NCBI RefSeq assembly: GCF_020181035.1
Contig: NZ_JAIQYY010000023.1
Location: 1 to 64,000, forward strand
Direction of reading: 5' to 3'
Source: Streptomyces sp. CoH27
Lineage (GTDB): Bacteria; Actinomycetota; Actinomycetes; Streptomycetales; Streptomycetaceae
Length of the DNA: 64,000 nucleotides
In this document: positions 32,158 to 42,500 of the stretch, in pieces
Layout: the number at the start of each line of letters is the position of its first letter
How positions within the stretch are numbered: position 1 is the first letter of the stretch
Position numbers and translations under genes: made by a program
Notes under the pieces: generated by a model
Databases searched by the model: none
What the model saw: only the letters and a program-made list of their open reading frames with translations
Told to the model about the DNA's origin: nothing

Positions 32158-35100
32158 CTACTTCTCTTCGTCCTCGCCGATCAGGTTGAGGATGTCCAGC
32201 TGTATGTCGCCACCCTCGATCTCGTCTAGACCGAACAGGCCTCCACTCAGCTGGTTTGTGGCGGACTTGCCCCGCCGCTTCTTCTTGGTTGCTGGTGTCG
32301 CCGGTCGCTGCGGCGGACCTCCGGCCGGGGTGACGCGGGTCAGCGGGCTCGTGCCCGGCGGGTGGCGCGGGCCCTCGGCGGGGGGCGGGGTGAGGGAGGG
32401 GTGCGTGAAGGGGCGGCCGTCCGCCATGGCCTCGTAGACCCTGACGATTTCCTTCTTCGTCTCCTCGAACAGTTCCGGCTGCTTGTTCTTGAACGCCCGG
32501 AAGCTGTCCAGCACGAGGTCCACGTCCGCGCGCTCGATCCCGTACAGGTGGAAGTACGCGGCATCCAGCTCGGCACGCATCAGGAAGCGGCGCTCCTCGT
32601 CCCAGACGAAGGGTGGGCCGTCGTCGCCGAGGTACTTCGCCCAGGGGGCCATCTCATAGGAGGTGTAGGTGAGTTCGAGGACTCGGGGGCGAATCCAGTC
32701 GGCGAGGGGGGTGTCCTGAGTCCAGGGGGCCGAGAGCTTGTATGTGGCGAGGGGGAGGACGGGGAGCTGTTCCATTACGAAGTAGGTGAGATTGGCTCCG
32801 GGCATCTTTTGGCGGGCCGCAAAGTCCAGGACAAAGGCCGAAAGGTTTGCCAATAGGCCATGCACCGGAGCCATCGAGTCGAACGATACGAACAATGGGA
32901 TAGCGTGACCTACCGCCACCCTGGGGAGCACAGAGGGAATGACGGTTCTGGCATCCGAGCCACGACAAACGTTCCGCCATCCCATAAGCCATCCATACGT
33001 CCAGGCCGGACGCAGTCTGGATCGGTCCTCGGCAAGCCTTTCCTCGACCTCGCTCTCAGCGACCCAGTGGCGTGGCAGCGGCACCGCAGAGGGGTCCCTG
33101 TGCTGTTGCACATCCAGTCTAGGCAGTGTGTTCATACGGAGTTGCGCTTCTGTGGCGCCTTCGAACGTGCTGAACCGAGCGTCGAAGTGGTGAATGAACT
33201 TGCCTTCGTACAGCGGTAGACACCGATCTGACTGCTTGGCGAAAACAGTCCCCCGGCGCTCCCATCCCGCTTCTTCCAGGGCTTCGCCCACCTTGAACAA
33301 CCCTGAGTCGCCGGACATGTGGAACATGGTCATAAACGGCGCCGGACCCAACCACTCGCCCGTAGCGCCGCCGTGCGTACGTCGCAGCACCGGCACTCGC
33401 TGCTGCATTTCTTGCAGTACCCGCAGATGCTCTGGACTTTCACATACAGGTGCCGTTAGCGTATTCGGATTGATACGCGCAAAACCCTGGGCGTCCAGCA
33501 CAAACGTGCGTCCGTCGAGCTGATCCGGACGACGGGCACGGAAGGCGAGATCCACCTCCCCATTCTCACTGGCAAGGGATGGCCCGGTGATCGTGAACAA
33601 GCAGAAACGATACGAATGATGAACCGCCGGAAATAGCTTCTCCTCATTCTCCAGATCCAGCACGGCCACCATCTGCCGCTTCTCCACCAGATCCGAGAAG
33701 AACCCCGCCGTCGTCTTGTCCGTGGCGATCCCCGTCGGCAGAACCAGCCCCGCCATCCCCTCCGGCCCGATCAACTGCCGCGCCTTCTCCGCGAAGACCG
33801 CGTACGTGTTCACGTCACCGAAGCCGGTCTTCGGGAACAGGCCCGACTTCCGGTACATGGTGACCCGGCCCTTGGACTCCCGCTGGTCGAACTGGTACTC
33901 CGCGTACAGTCGGCGGTCACCCTCGTTCGGCCGGCCCTCTTCGTCCACGCTGGTCGCGAGCGCCTCGATCATTCGGTCGCGGATGCTGGCCGTGTCCGCC
34001 GCGGCGATCTTCTCGTCCCGCGCGGCGAACCATTCCTTCTTCTGGATCTTGACCCGCTCCCACGGCGGATTGCCCAGGACAGCGTCGAAGCCGCCCTGCC
34101 AGCCGGTCTCCGGGTTGACGTCCTCCCCATGGGCGTCCTCGACCCGGAAGACGCGCGGGAACTCCAGGTGCCAGTGGAAGAACTGGTTGCGGCGGACGAT
34201 GTCCCGCAGCATCAGCTCGGCCGCCTCTTCCTGCAGCGGCCGGTCCTCCTTGTCCTTCTCCACGGCCCGCAGCACGTTGGTCGTGATCGCCGTGGGCGCG
34301 CCCTTCTGCTTCGGCCAGAGGAATGACGCGCACCAGACGTCAGCGACGCGCTTCATGTGCCGCAGCTCGGGCTGCTTCTCGAACTGCCGGTGGGCGCGGG
34401 CGTGCTGGCGTACCTCGGCCAGGCTGTGGTCGCCGATCTTGGCGACCTTCTCCGCCTCCACGCGCACGGTCGCCGTACTCGTGTGCACCACCGGTTCGGT
34501 GAACGGCAGCTGCGACTCGCCGCGCTGTTCCTTCTCGTTCTGCTGGCGCAGCTTGGTGACGACCGGCTGATCGTCTCCCTCCAGCTTCTCGAAGGCACCG
34601 TCCGGGATGCCCCGTTCCAGAACGGCCGGGGTGGCCCCCAGCAGGGCGTTCCCCGTCTTGATCCGGTCGTCGAGGTACGCGAGCGGCTCGCCGGGTGTCA
34701 GGGACTCCAGCCACAGGGACACCTTGGCCAGCTCGGCGGCGAGCGGGTTGATGTCGACGCCGTGGACACAGTGCCGTACGACCTTGGCCATCGCCTCGCG
34801 GACCAGCTCCGGGGCCGGCTGGGTCTCGCCATGGACCATCTGCGCGTAGCGCAGTGCGATCCGTCGCGCCCCGGCGACCAGGAAGTGGCCCGAACCACAG
34901 GACGGGTCCACGAAGTTGATCCGCAGGAGGTGGTCCGGGATACCTGAGGCGGCGTGCCGCTCTATGACCGGGTCCAGGGCGTTGTCGAGCAGCTTCTCGA
35001 TGAGAGAGGACGGGGTGTAGTAGGAGCCCGTCAGCTTGCGCTTGTTGCCCGCGACGAGGTCCTTGAGCTCGAACAGCTCGTTCTCCGGCTCCCGGGCAGG

Positions 35101-36579
35101 GACGAGCTCCAGCAGGGACTCGTAGACGCTGCCCAGTTCCTCGGCGCCCAGGTGGCGGTAGTCGACCCGAGTCGTCCGGCCCTTGTCCTTGATGCGGGAG
35201 AGCAGGCGTACGGCTTCCAGCAGGCGCTCGTTGGGGAGCTTTGCGGCCCTCAGGGGCTCGGGGCCGCCCGGCAGGAGGGTGGGCTGGGCCTCCTGGTCGA
35301 TCTCGTCGGGCTCGGGGAGGTAGTAGAGGCCGCCGAGTTCGGGGAGCGCCAGCGCCGGTTCGCCGCCGATGGTGCCCAGGGCGTTGAGGACGCGGACGAG
35401 GCCCTGCCACAGGTCGGTGTGGTGGTCGCCCTTGCGGCGGGAGGCGATGCGGCGCAGACGGGCGGTGGAGAAGTACAGCTGGTAGCGCTCGCGGGCCGCC
35501 TGGTTCGCCTTCACCTCGGCCTTGGTTGCCTTGCGGTCGGGGTGTACGAGCAGCGCGTCGCGGTCCTCGGCGACGAAGAGGAAGATCAGCTGGTAGGCGA
35601 GGCGCAGCAGTTCGTGGTGGAAGTCGTCGAGGGCGCGGCGGCCTCCGGCCGTGATCGCCTCGGACAGGGCCGGGTTGTTCTGGAGGAAGCCCGTACCGAG
35701 GATGTTCAGCGCCTTGGCGACCTGGTCGCGCAGGAGGTTGCGGGAGCGGATGCCCGTCTCGACGGCGAAGTCGCGCCACCACTCCAGGCGGCAGTCCGCG
35801 GGAGTGAGCTTGATCTCCTCAAGGGCCGCGGACTCCTCGCCCTCCTCGTCCTCGGTCTCCTCCTCTTCCTCCTCCGCAACAACCGCGCCCCTGCGCTTCT
35901 TCTCCGGCTTGGGCACCAGCTCCAGGCGGGAGGCGTGCAGCAGCGCGTACATCAGCAGGAAGTCGGAGAAGTCGCCGCCGCCGAAGATCGCTTCGAGGTC
36001 GAACTCGACGTAGGCGGAGCCGACGAGGGCAGTGGAGTCGCGCAGCAGGCGCAGGACGCGGCCGTTGGAGAGGATGCCCCACAGGTGGTCCGGGGAGGCG
36101 TTGAGCAGCTCCTGCATCATCGACTGGGGAACCCGGGAGCTGCCCGCCGACCAGCGGTCGAGGGGCGTGGTCCAGCCGAGGAGGTGGACGGGGAGGTGGT
36201 CCTGCCACTGGTGGCTGACCTGGTAGGGGTCGCGGCCGGGGAGGCGGATGCCGCCGCGGCGGGCGGGGAGGCGGCCGTAGCCCAGTTCCTCCAGGAGGGT
36301 CAGCAGCCAGACGCGGGTCGCCTTCGTCGGGTCGGCCTTGCCGTCGAGCTCCTTCAGCTCCTCCTGGAGGGAGGTGTACGCGGCGCGCAGGGCGTTCCAC
36401 TTGCGGCTGGCCGCGTCCTCGATGCGCACGCCCCGCCCGAGGCCGTACTCGGCGGGCGCGCTGCCGGGCAGTTCGGGGTCACCGGCGCGGATCTTGCCGA
36501 GGAGGTCGGCGGAGAGCAGGCCGCCTTCGACGCGTACGGCGGCGGAGGCGGGGAGGCGGTCGGGGGCGAGGGCGGTCAC
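32158..36579 (-). CDS. Large N6-adenine DNA methylase (Eco57I/PglX-like, DrmMI candidate)
   Basis: This 1473-residue protein has an N-terminal helical region (1-270) with an acidic stretch near 235-250 and a second helical block to 500. The methylase core follows, with GSYYTPSSLIE (518-528), motif I FVDPSCGSGHFLVAGARR (556-573), HCVHGVDINPLAAELAKVSL and catalytic NPPW (837-840, DAVLGNPPWERV). Residues about 850-1310 form the presumed target-recognition part. NPPW marks N6-adenine chemistry. It is the last gene of a three-gene operon with two helicases, resembling DrmMI of class-1 DISARM. The GTG start overlaps the upstream stop in GTGA, with GGAGGAGA upstream. Positions about 32800-33655 have unusually A/T-ending codons. 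Confidence 0.88.
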   Translation of the reverse strand: MTALAPDRLPASAAVRVEGGLLSADLLGKIRAGDPELPGSAPAEYGLGRGVRIEDAASRKWNALRAAYTSLQEELKELDGKADPTKATRVWLLTLLEELGYGRLPARRGGIRLPGRDPYQVSHQWQDHLPVHLLGWTTPLDRWSAGSSRVPQSMMQELLNASPDHLWGILSNGRVLRLLRDSTALVGSAYVEFDLEAIFGGGDFSDFLLMYALLHASRLELVPKPEKKRRGAVVAEEEEEETEDEEGEESAALEEIKLTPADCRLEWWRDFAVETGIRSRNLLRDQVAKALNILGTGFLQNNPALSEAITAGGRRALDDFHHELLRLAYQLIFLFVAEDRDALLVHPDRKATKAEVKANQAARERYQLYFSTARLRRIASRRKGDHHTDLWQGLVRVLNALGTIGGEPALALPELGGLYYLPEPDEIDQEAQPTLLPGGPEPLRAAKLPNERLLEAVRLLSRIKDKGRTTRVDYRHLGAEELGSVYESLLELVPAREPENELFELKDLVAGNKRKLTGSYYTPSSLIEKLLDNALDPVIERHAASGIPDHLLRINFVDPSCGSGHFLVAGARRIALRYAQMVHGETQPAPELVREAMAKVVRHCVHGVDINPLAAELAKVSLWLESLTPGEPLAYLDDRIKTGNALLGATPAVLERGIPDGAFEKLEGDDQPVVTKLRQQNEKEQRGESQLPFTEPVVHTSTATVRVEAEKVAKIGDHSLAEVRQHARAHRQFEKQPELRHMKRVADVWCASFLWPKQKGAPTAITTNVLRAVEKDKEDRPLQEEAAELMLRDIVRRNQFFHWHLEFPRVFRVEDAHGEDVNPETGWQGGFDAVLGNPPWERVKIQKKEWFAARDEKIAAADTASIRDRMIEALATSVDEEGRPNEGDRRLYAEYQFDQRESKGRVTMYRKSGLFPKTGFGDVNTYAVFAEKARQLIGPEGMAGLVLPTGIATDKTTAGFFSDLVEKRQMVAVLDLENEEKLFPAVHHSYRFCLFTITGPSLASENGEVDLAFRARRPDQLDGRTFVLDAQGFARINPNTLTAPVCESPEHLRVLQEMQQRVPVLRRTHGGATGEWLGPAPFMTMFHMSGDSGLFKVGEALEEAGWERRGTVFAKQSDRCLPLYEGKFIHHFDARFSTFEGATEAQLRMNTLPRLDVQQHRDPSAVPLPRHWVAESEVEERLAEDRSRLRPAWTYGWLMGWRNVCRGSDARTVIPSVLPRVAVGHAIPLFVSFDSMAPVHGLLANLSAFVLDFAARQKMPGANLTYFVMEQLPVLPLATYKLSAPWTQDTPLADWIRPRVLELTYTSYEMAPWAKYLGDDGPPFVWDEERRFLMRAELDAAYFHLYGIERADVDLVLDSFRAFKNKQPELFEETKKEIVRVYEAMADGRPFTHPSLTPPPAEGPRHPPGTSPLTRVTPAGGPPQRPATPATKKKRRGKSATNQLSGGLFGLDEIEGGDIQLDILNLIGEDEEK

Positions 36580-39500
36580 CGGTCTCCTCCGGAGGCGGGC
36601 TGCTGGGCGGCCGGGGCGCTGAGGTACACGTACACGCCGAGCAGGTCGGGGTCGCCGGACGGCTGGACGTCGATGCGGCGTACGGCGGCGGCGCCACGCT
36701 CGCGGCCGCGCTGGCCGGCGGCCTCGCGGACCCGCTGGTGGGCGTCGCGCAGCCGGTCCGCGAGGAGGCGTCCACGGGCCTTCAGGTGGCTGTCGACCTC
36801 GTCGTCGTCGAGTTCGGCGGCGGCGCGGGCGGCCTGCTGGTCGCGCAGGGCGGGCAGGGTGTTGAGGTCGGGTGTCGCGGTGAGCAGGGCGGCGGTCTCC
36901 TCGTCGGACAGCCAGGCACGGCGGCCGTCGTCGCCGGTGCGCCAGGCGAGGACCTGGGCGTCGTCGGCGACCAGGACGCGCGGGTCGTCACTCGCCGTGC
37001 GGCCGGGCAGGGTCAGGCGGAAGCGGTAGCGGGCCAGCAGCAGGACCGTGCGGCGTTCCACGACCGCGGTGCGGATCACGCCGAGGCGCCGGGCCGGGCG
37101 CTCCTCGGGGGGCAGGCCGGTGTCGACGGCCGCGTCGAGGAGGTAGCGGGCGAGGGCGCGTACGGCGGGGTCGGTGCGGGACAGGGCGTGTTCGCCCCGG
37201 GCGACGGGGAGGTCATCCCGGAAGACGAGGTCGCGGGCGGCGGTCTTGGCGCGTCCCTTGGCCTTCGCCCTGGGTGCGCCGCCCGGTGCCGCGGTCTGGT
37301 CGCCGTCCTCGTAGTAACCGAGGCCGTGCTTGAGGCCGGTGGGCAGTGGGTCGACGGGGACCTTGAAGCCTCCGTCCCGGGCGTCGCCGATCGGCTGGGC
37401 GCCCAGCTGGGCCAGGGCCTCGCGCGTGAAGGTCGCGATGTCGCCGGGGTCGCCCAACGCCTGCCGCAGGGCGGCCAGTTCCGCCTCCACCTCCTCGGGG
37501 CGCAGGCCGGAGTGGGCGAACTTGGTGAGGACCTTCGACTCGCGTTCGGCGGCCGACTCCCACTCCTTGTGCAGGGCCTCGCGAGCCTGTCCGAAGTCGG
37601 GGTCGTCCTCGAAGTCGAGGGTGAGCTGGCCCTCGGGCTGCTTGCCGCGCAGCAGCAGCGCGCTGGCGAGGGCTTCCAGGACGCCCCGGCCCTGGTCGGG
37701 GACGAGGACGGCGACGCCGGTCTGGTCGGCGATGTCCTTGTGCTTCTGGATGAGGACCTTCAGGACGAGGCCGTCGATGCCGGTGTCCGTGTCGTAGACG
37801 GTGATCTCCCGGACGCGGCGGCGCGGCTGGCCGAACCGGTCGACGCGGCCCGCGCGCTGGAGGTGGCGGGTCGGGTTCCAGGACAGGTCGTAGTGGATGA
37901 CGGCGCCGAAGTGCTCCTGGAGGTTGACGCCCTCGGAGAGGCAGTCGGTGGCGACCAGGACGTGCCGGCCCCGACGGGCGGTCAGCTCGTCGACGCGGGC
38001 CTGCCGGGCGTCGGGGTGCAGGGTTCCGGTGACCGCCTCCACGCTGGCGCTGCGGCCCAGCTCCTCCTTGAGGTGCTGGGCGACGTACTCGGCGGTCGGG
38101 ATGTAGTGGCAGAAGACGATCGGGTCGTAGCCGTCGACGAGCTGCCGCTTGACCCGGTCGACGAGGATGCGCAGCTTGGCGTCCGTCCCGGGGCCGGCCA
38201 GGGCGTCCGCCCAGTCGGCGAAGTCGGCCAGGGCCTTGGCCTCGCTCGTGCGTCGCGCGGAGGGCTTCTCGGGGGCGGTGGCGTCCTCGCCGGGAAGTGA
38301 GCCGGGCACCACGTCGATGCCCTCGGCGGTCTCATCGTCGGTGAGTTCGAAGGCGGCGGCCCGGCCCAGTTTGTCCGCCTCGGCCGGGGTGCGAGTGGCG
38401 GCGATCAGGGAGCGGGTGCGCAGGGTCGCGGCGGCCGCGGCGGGCGAGGACAGCACGCAGCGCAGCAAGGTGAGCGCCGTCCACCAGGACATGCGCTGGT
38501 GGTGGTCGCCGCCGGGGCCGCGTACCTGCTGGCGGGTGTAGGCGAGCATGTCGGCGACGAAGCGCGCGTAGTCCGGGTCGAGGCGGTAGAGGGCGTCCTG
38601 GGTGTCCCGGTCCTCGGGGAAGGGCGTCTCCTGGCCGACGTACCGCTTGATGTCGTGGCGGCGGCGCTGCACGAAGTGGCGGGCCAGCTTGTCGCGGTCG
38701 GCGGACCGGGTGGTGTCCAGGGTGCGCAGGGAGGGGTCGAGCAGGCCGGTCAGCTTGGAGAAGGCCTGGGGGTCGCCGCTGTGCGGGGTGGCGGTGACGA
38801 GGATGAGGTGGCGGTCGCGCTCGGTGCGGTCGGCGAGCGCCGACAGCAGCTCGTACCGCTTCTGCTGCTCGTTGCCGCCGGTTCCGACGCAGGTGTGCGC
38901 CTCGTCGACGATGAGGATGTCGGGGCAGTGGCGGCGGAAGGCGTCGCGGCGCTCGTCCTGCTTGATGAAGTCGGTCGAGACGACGGTGACCGGGTAGTGG
39001 TCGAAGATCGACCGGTCGGGGTCGTCGATCGCCTTCTGCAGCCGCGCGGCCGTGGACGGCAGGACCAGCTCGGGCTCCATGCCGAACTTGTCGCGCAGCT
39101 CGCGCTGCCACTGCTCGGCGAGCGAGGGCGAGCAGAGCACGGTCATGTTGCGGGCCGAGCCCTGCTCCATGAGCTCCTTCGCGATCAGCGCGGACTCGAC
39201 GGTCTTGCCGATGCCGACGTCGTCGCCGATGAGGAGGCGCACGGGGTCCATGCGCAGTGCCATCATCAGCGGCACCAGCTGGTACTGGCGGGGCTCGACG
39301 GCGACCGCGTTCAGTGAGCGGAAGGGACCGGCGCCCGCGGTGGAGGCGATGCGCAGAGCGGTGCGCAGCAGGGAGGCCGAGGCGAAGTCGCCGGCCTCGC
39401 CCGGCACGGCCCGGGGGCGGCCGAAGCCCGGCTCGCGGACCTCCTCCGGGAAGAGGGCGGCGACGAACTCGCGGTCCCCGTCCAGGGGTTGGGCGAGCAC

Positions 39501-39590
39501 CAGGTCCTCGGTGGTGCCCGGCAGGACGACCCAGTCGCGGTCCCGGGCGCGCACGAGGGTGCCAGGCGCGTGGCCGGTCGGGCTGCTCAT
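36576..39590 (-). CDS. SNF2-type helicase, DrmD-like
   Basis: This 1004-residue superfamily 2 helicase has Walker A GDDVGIGKTVESALIAKEL (Lys129), then SPSLAEQWQREL. Motif II follows as ILIVDEAHTCVG (DEAH 229-232), then LVTATPHSGDPQAFSKL. The C-terminal lobe has VLVATDCLSEGVNLQ and motif VI QRAGRVDRFGQPRRR. The long C-terminal extension (600-1004) resembles the SNF2 helicases linked to DISARM and class-III restriction systems. It overlaps both neighbours by 4 bp (ATGA with the upstream stop, GTGA with the methylase). It probably translocates DNA in defence. Confidence 0.9.
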   Translation of the reverse strand: MSSPTGHAPGTLVRARDRDWVVLPGTTEDLVLAQPLDGDREFVAALFPEEVREPGFGRPRAVPGEAGDFASASLLRTALRIASTAGAGPFRSLNAVAVEPRQYQLVPLMMALRMDPVRLLIGDDVGIGKTVESALIAKELMEQGSARNMTVLCSPSLAEQWQRELRDKFGMEPELVLPSTAARLQKAIDDPDRSIFDHYPVTVVSTDFIKQDERRDAFRRHCPDILIVDEAHTCVGTGGNEQQKRYELLSALADRTERDRHLILVTATPHSGDPQAFSKLTGLLDPSLRTLDTTRSADRDKLARHFVQRRRHDIKRYVGQETPFPEDRDTQDALYRLDPDYARFVADMLAYTRQQVRGPGGDHHQRMSWWTALTLLRCVLSSPAAAAATLRTRSLIAATRTPAEADKLGRAAAFELTDDETAEGIDVVPGSLPGEDATAPEKPSARRTSEAKALADFADWADALAGPGTDAKLRILVDRVKRQLVDGYDPIVFCHYIPTAEYVAQHLKEELGRSASVEAVTGTLHPDARQARVDELTARRGRHVLVATDCLSEGVNLQEHFGAVIHYDLSWNPTRHLQRAGRVDRFGQPRRRVREITVYDTDTGIDGLVLKVLIQKHKDIADQTGVAVLVPDQGRGVLEALASALLLRGKQPEGQLTLDFEDDPDFGQAREALHKEWESAAERESKVLTKFAHSGLRPEEVEAELAALRQALGDPGDIATFTREALAQLGAQPIGDARDGGFKVPVDPLPTGLKHGLGYYEDGDQTAAPGGAPRAKAKGRAKTAARDLVFRDDLPVARGEHALSRTDPAVRALARYLLDAAVDTGLPPEERPARRLGVIRTAVVERRTVLLLARYRFRLTLPGRTASDDPRVLVADDAQVLAWRTGDDGRRAWLSDEETAALLTATPDLNTLPALRDQQAARAAAELDDDEVDSHLKARGRLLADRLRDAHQRVREAAGQRGRERGAAAVRRIDVQPSGDPDLLGVYVYLSAPAAQQPASGGDR

Positions 39591-42500
39591 CGGTCGCCTC
39601 CCCTGTGGTCGCGGCCGATACCGAAGACGTCCGGGTATGCGCGCACGGTGTCCTTCCAGTCGGGTTCGGCTCCGGCCCTGATCACCAGCCAGCCGTCGTC
39701 CATCATGCGGTATTCGTCCTGCTCGCTGAGGCGCCGGGCGCCGTCGTACTCCAGGAACACGGCGACCTCCGCGCCGGGGAGGTGGTAGACCGCGTCGGCC
39801 GCGTCGGTGGCCGTCTCGTCGGGAGGCCGGTGGCCACCGTCCGCGAGGAGCCGTACGAACGCCTCGACGGGAGTGTCCGATGCCGGTTCCCGACGCGGAG
39901 CGGGTGCCATCGAGGATTCCGGGCGGGACTCGTCCTTCGTGCTGGACCGGGCCAGCGCCACCAGCCACGGCGCCGCGCGGTGCCGGTCGATACGCCGGTG
40001 GAAGCCCTGGTTGGAGTAGGACAACAGGCAGTCGTAGCAGCCCAGTTCGCAGCGCTCGGGAGCGCCCTCCGCCCGGTCGAGGTCCTTGCCGTGCTCGTCG
40101 TAGTGGATGATCCGCAGGGCCTCCTGCGCCACCAGCTTGAGGGCGTTCTCGTCGTCGTACAAGCGGCGCAGTACGCCCGCGCCGCCCTCGGCGCTCTCGA
40201 CGAACAGGGTCCGGCCGCGCCGCTCGGCGTCCGGCAGGTCCTCGCTCTCCAGCTCGGAGTCCTCCAGCTGGAAGTGCGCCTCGATGCCGCGCTCCAGCGC
40301 GTAACGCAGGGAGACCGCAGTGATGTCGTCGACCGGCTCCGCCAGGCGCAGGACGGCGATGTTCTTGGTGTCCTGGGCGTACGGGATGACCTGCAGGGTG
40401 CGCTGCGCCCGGTCGAAGGACGCCAGGGACTCCTCCTCCGCGGACTCCTCCTGGGCCATGCGGGCGGCCTTGCCCTCCGAAAGCCATCTGCCGCTGACCG
40501 GGTCCAGCCAGAAGCCCTGGCCCGAGCGGTCCTTGGCGTCCCGTTTGCGGTAGCCGAGGTTGAGGACACGGACGTTCGCCGAGTCCCCGTAGGCGACCTC
40601 CGCGAGGAGCGCTCCGTCCGCGCCGCGTACCTGGGCCTCGTACACGCCGCCCGGGGCGTACCGGTAGACGGTCCGCAGGTGGAAGCCCCGCTTGAGGCGT
40701 TCCTCCTCGTCGGAGGAGATGCGTCGGCGCGGCTCCGCGTGCACCTGCGTGAGCTGCATCAGCTTCGGCAGGGTGCGGTGGAGGGGGACGTCGCAGTTCT
40801 CGCAGCGGTCGGCGCCCTCGACCCGGTCGTGCCAGTAGCCGCAGGCCTCGCAGAGCCTGATGTCGCTGGTGGCCACCTGCCCGGGGCGGTCGCCCATCGG
40901 GACCGTCACGCGGTCGATGGTGTAGCGGTTGCCCTCGTGGTAGATCAGCGCACCGGGCCCGAACTCGCCGATCGCGATGAAGCGGGGGCGCTGGATGTAG
41001 GCACCGTTGCGCTGCCCGTACATGCCGGCCGCGCGCTCTCCCGGCACGTAGGCCGCCAGCGGCAGGCGGGGGAAGGAGTAGCCGGGCAGGAATCCCTCGG
41101 AGGCGAAGTAGCGGTAGGTGTAGAAGTCGCTGTACGACTCGGTGTCGGCCTCGTTGCGCAGCAGCTTCAGCTGGTTCTCGGCCTCGGCGCGCCGGCCGGC
41201 GGCGATGTCGCGGTCCCTGCGGCTGAGGGAGAGGTCGTTGGCCCGGCGGTGCTGCTGTTCGACCTCGGTGCGGGCGGTGCGGTAGAGGCGGCGCCAGCGC
41301 TCGCACGCGGCGTCGAGACTGCCCAGAGCCTGGCGGACGGTGCGCTCGACCCAACCCTCGTACCACCACGACGAACCCGAGAGTTCGTCGTGAAGGGGCG
41401 CGAGGACCTCGGTGGCCCGGCTGATGGCGCGCATCCGGGCCGTCTCGCTGTCCAGGTCGTCCTGCACTCGTGGCAGGAGGTTCAGCGGCCACCGCCCGTC
41501 CGGGTCCGCGGTCTCGGCGTCGAGCACGTCGGTGAGCCGACTGCCGAGGTGGACGCCCGTCTCGGCCAGCCAGACCGAGTGGACGTGGGAACGGATCAGC
41601 TCCTCGTTGGCGAGATCGAGGCGGGGCGGGGTGACGCTGCCGGACACCATGAGGCCGGGGCGGCGGAAGTAGTACTGGTCGTGCGGGGACCCGGTCGAGC
41701 AGTAGGTGGTGACGAGCGCGGGCTTGCCCCCGCGCCCCGCTCGCCCGGAACGCTGTGCGTAGTTGGCCGGGGTCGGCGGGACGTTGCGCATGCCGACCGC
41801 GTTCAGCTCGTCGATGTCGACGCCCAGCTCCATCGTGGGGGAGCAGTAGAGGATCTCCAGGTCGCCGTCCCGGAACGCGTCCTCACGCAGGCGGCGGACT
41901 GTGGAATCCACCTGCGCGGTGTGCTCGTGCGCCCTGATGCCGGTGAGCCCGGCGGACCCGGCACGGTACAGGTCGCGGAAGTACGGGTTGACGCGGACGT
42001 CGGCCTCGGCGTCGGTCACCTTGCGCACGGGATCGGGCTCGGGCTTCGTCCCGTCCCCCGGGAGCCAGCGCAGGGCGGAGGCGCGTAGCTGGTGACCGTA
42101 GGTGCCGTCGCGGTCCTCCTGCACGACAGCGAGCAGCCCGCACTCGCGCAGCACGCGCATCAGGTCCCTGATGACGGCGTCGGCATCGGCGACGGAGATG
42201 CGCTTTCCGGCCTGGCCCGGCAGGTCGGAGAACTGGCCGATGCGCCGGAGGTAGCGGCCGTACGCGCCGAGGCCGCTGAGGTGCACCGCGTCGGCCGCGG
42301 TGCCGGTCCGGCCGGGGCCCGCGTAGGCGAGCCGCTCGCGGACCCGGGGCTCGCGCGCGGTGATGGCCCAGGGTGCGACGAGATGGGTCTCGCTGATCCT
42401 GCCGAGCCGGTCGAAGCCCTCCTGGGTGAGGCAGCCCACTTCCACCGCGAGGGAGCGCCGCAGTTCGTCGAGGAGGTCGCGGCACAGTTGTTGACGGTGA

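Noticed and set aside
32158..36579. PglX of a BREX system
   Set aside because: The methylase resembles PglX, but no PglZ, BrxC/PglY, BrxL or Lon-type gene lies in the window, and two linked helicases fit DISARM better.
34954..38300. Several long plus-strand open frames opposite the methylase and SNF2 helicase
   Set aside because: High-GC antisense artefacts with low-complexity Gly/Ala/Val composition; the minus strand holds the helicase and methylase motifs.
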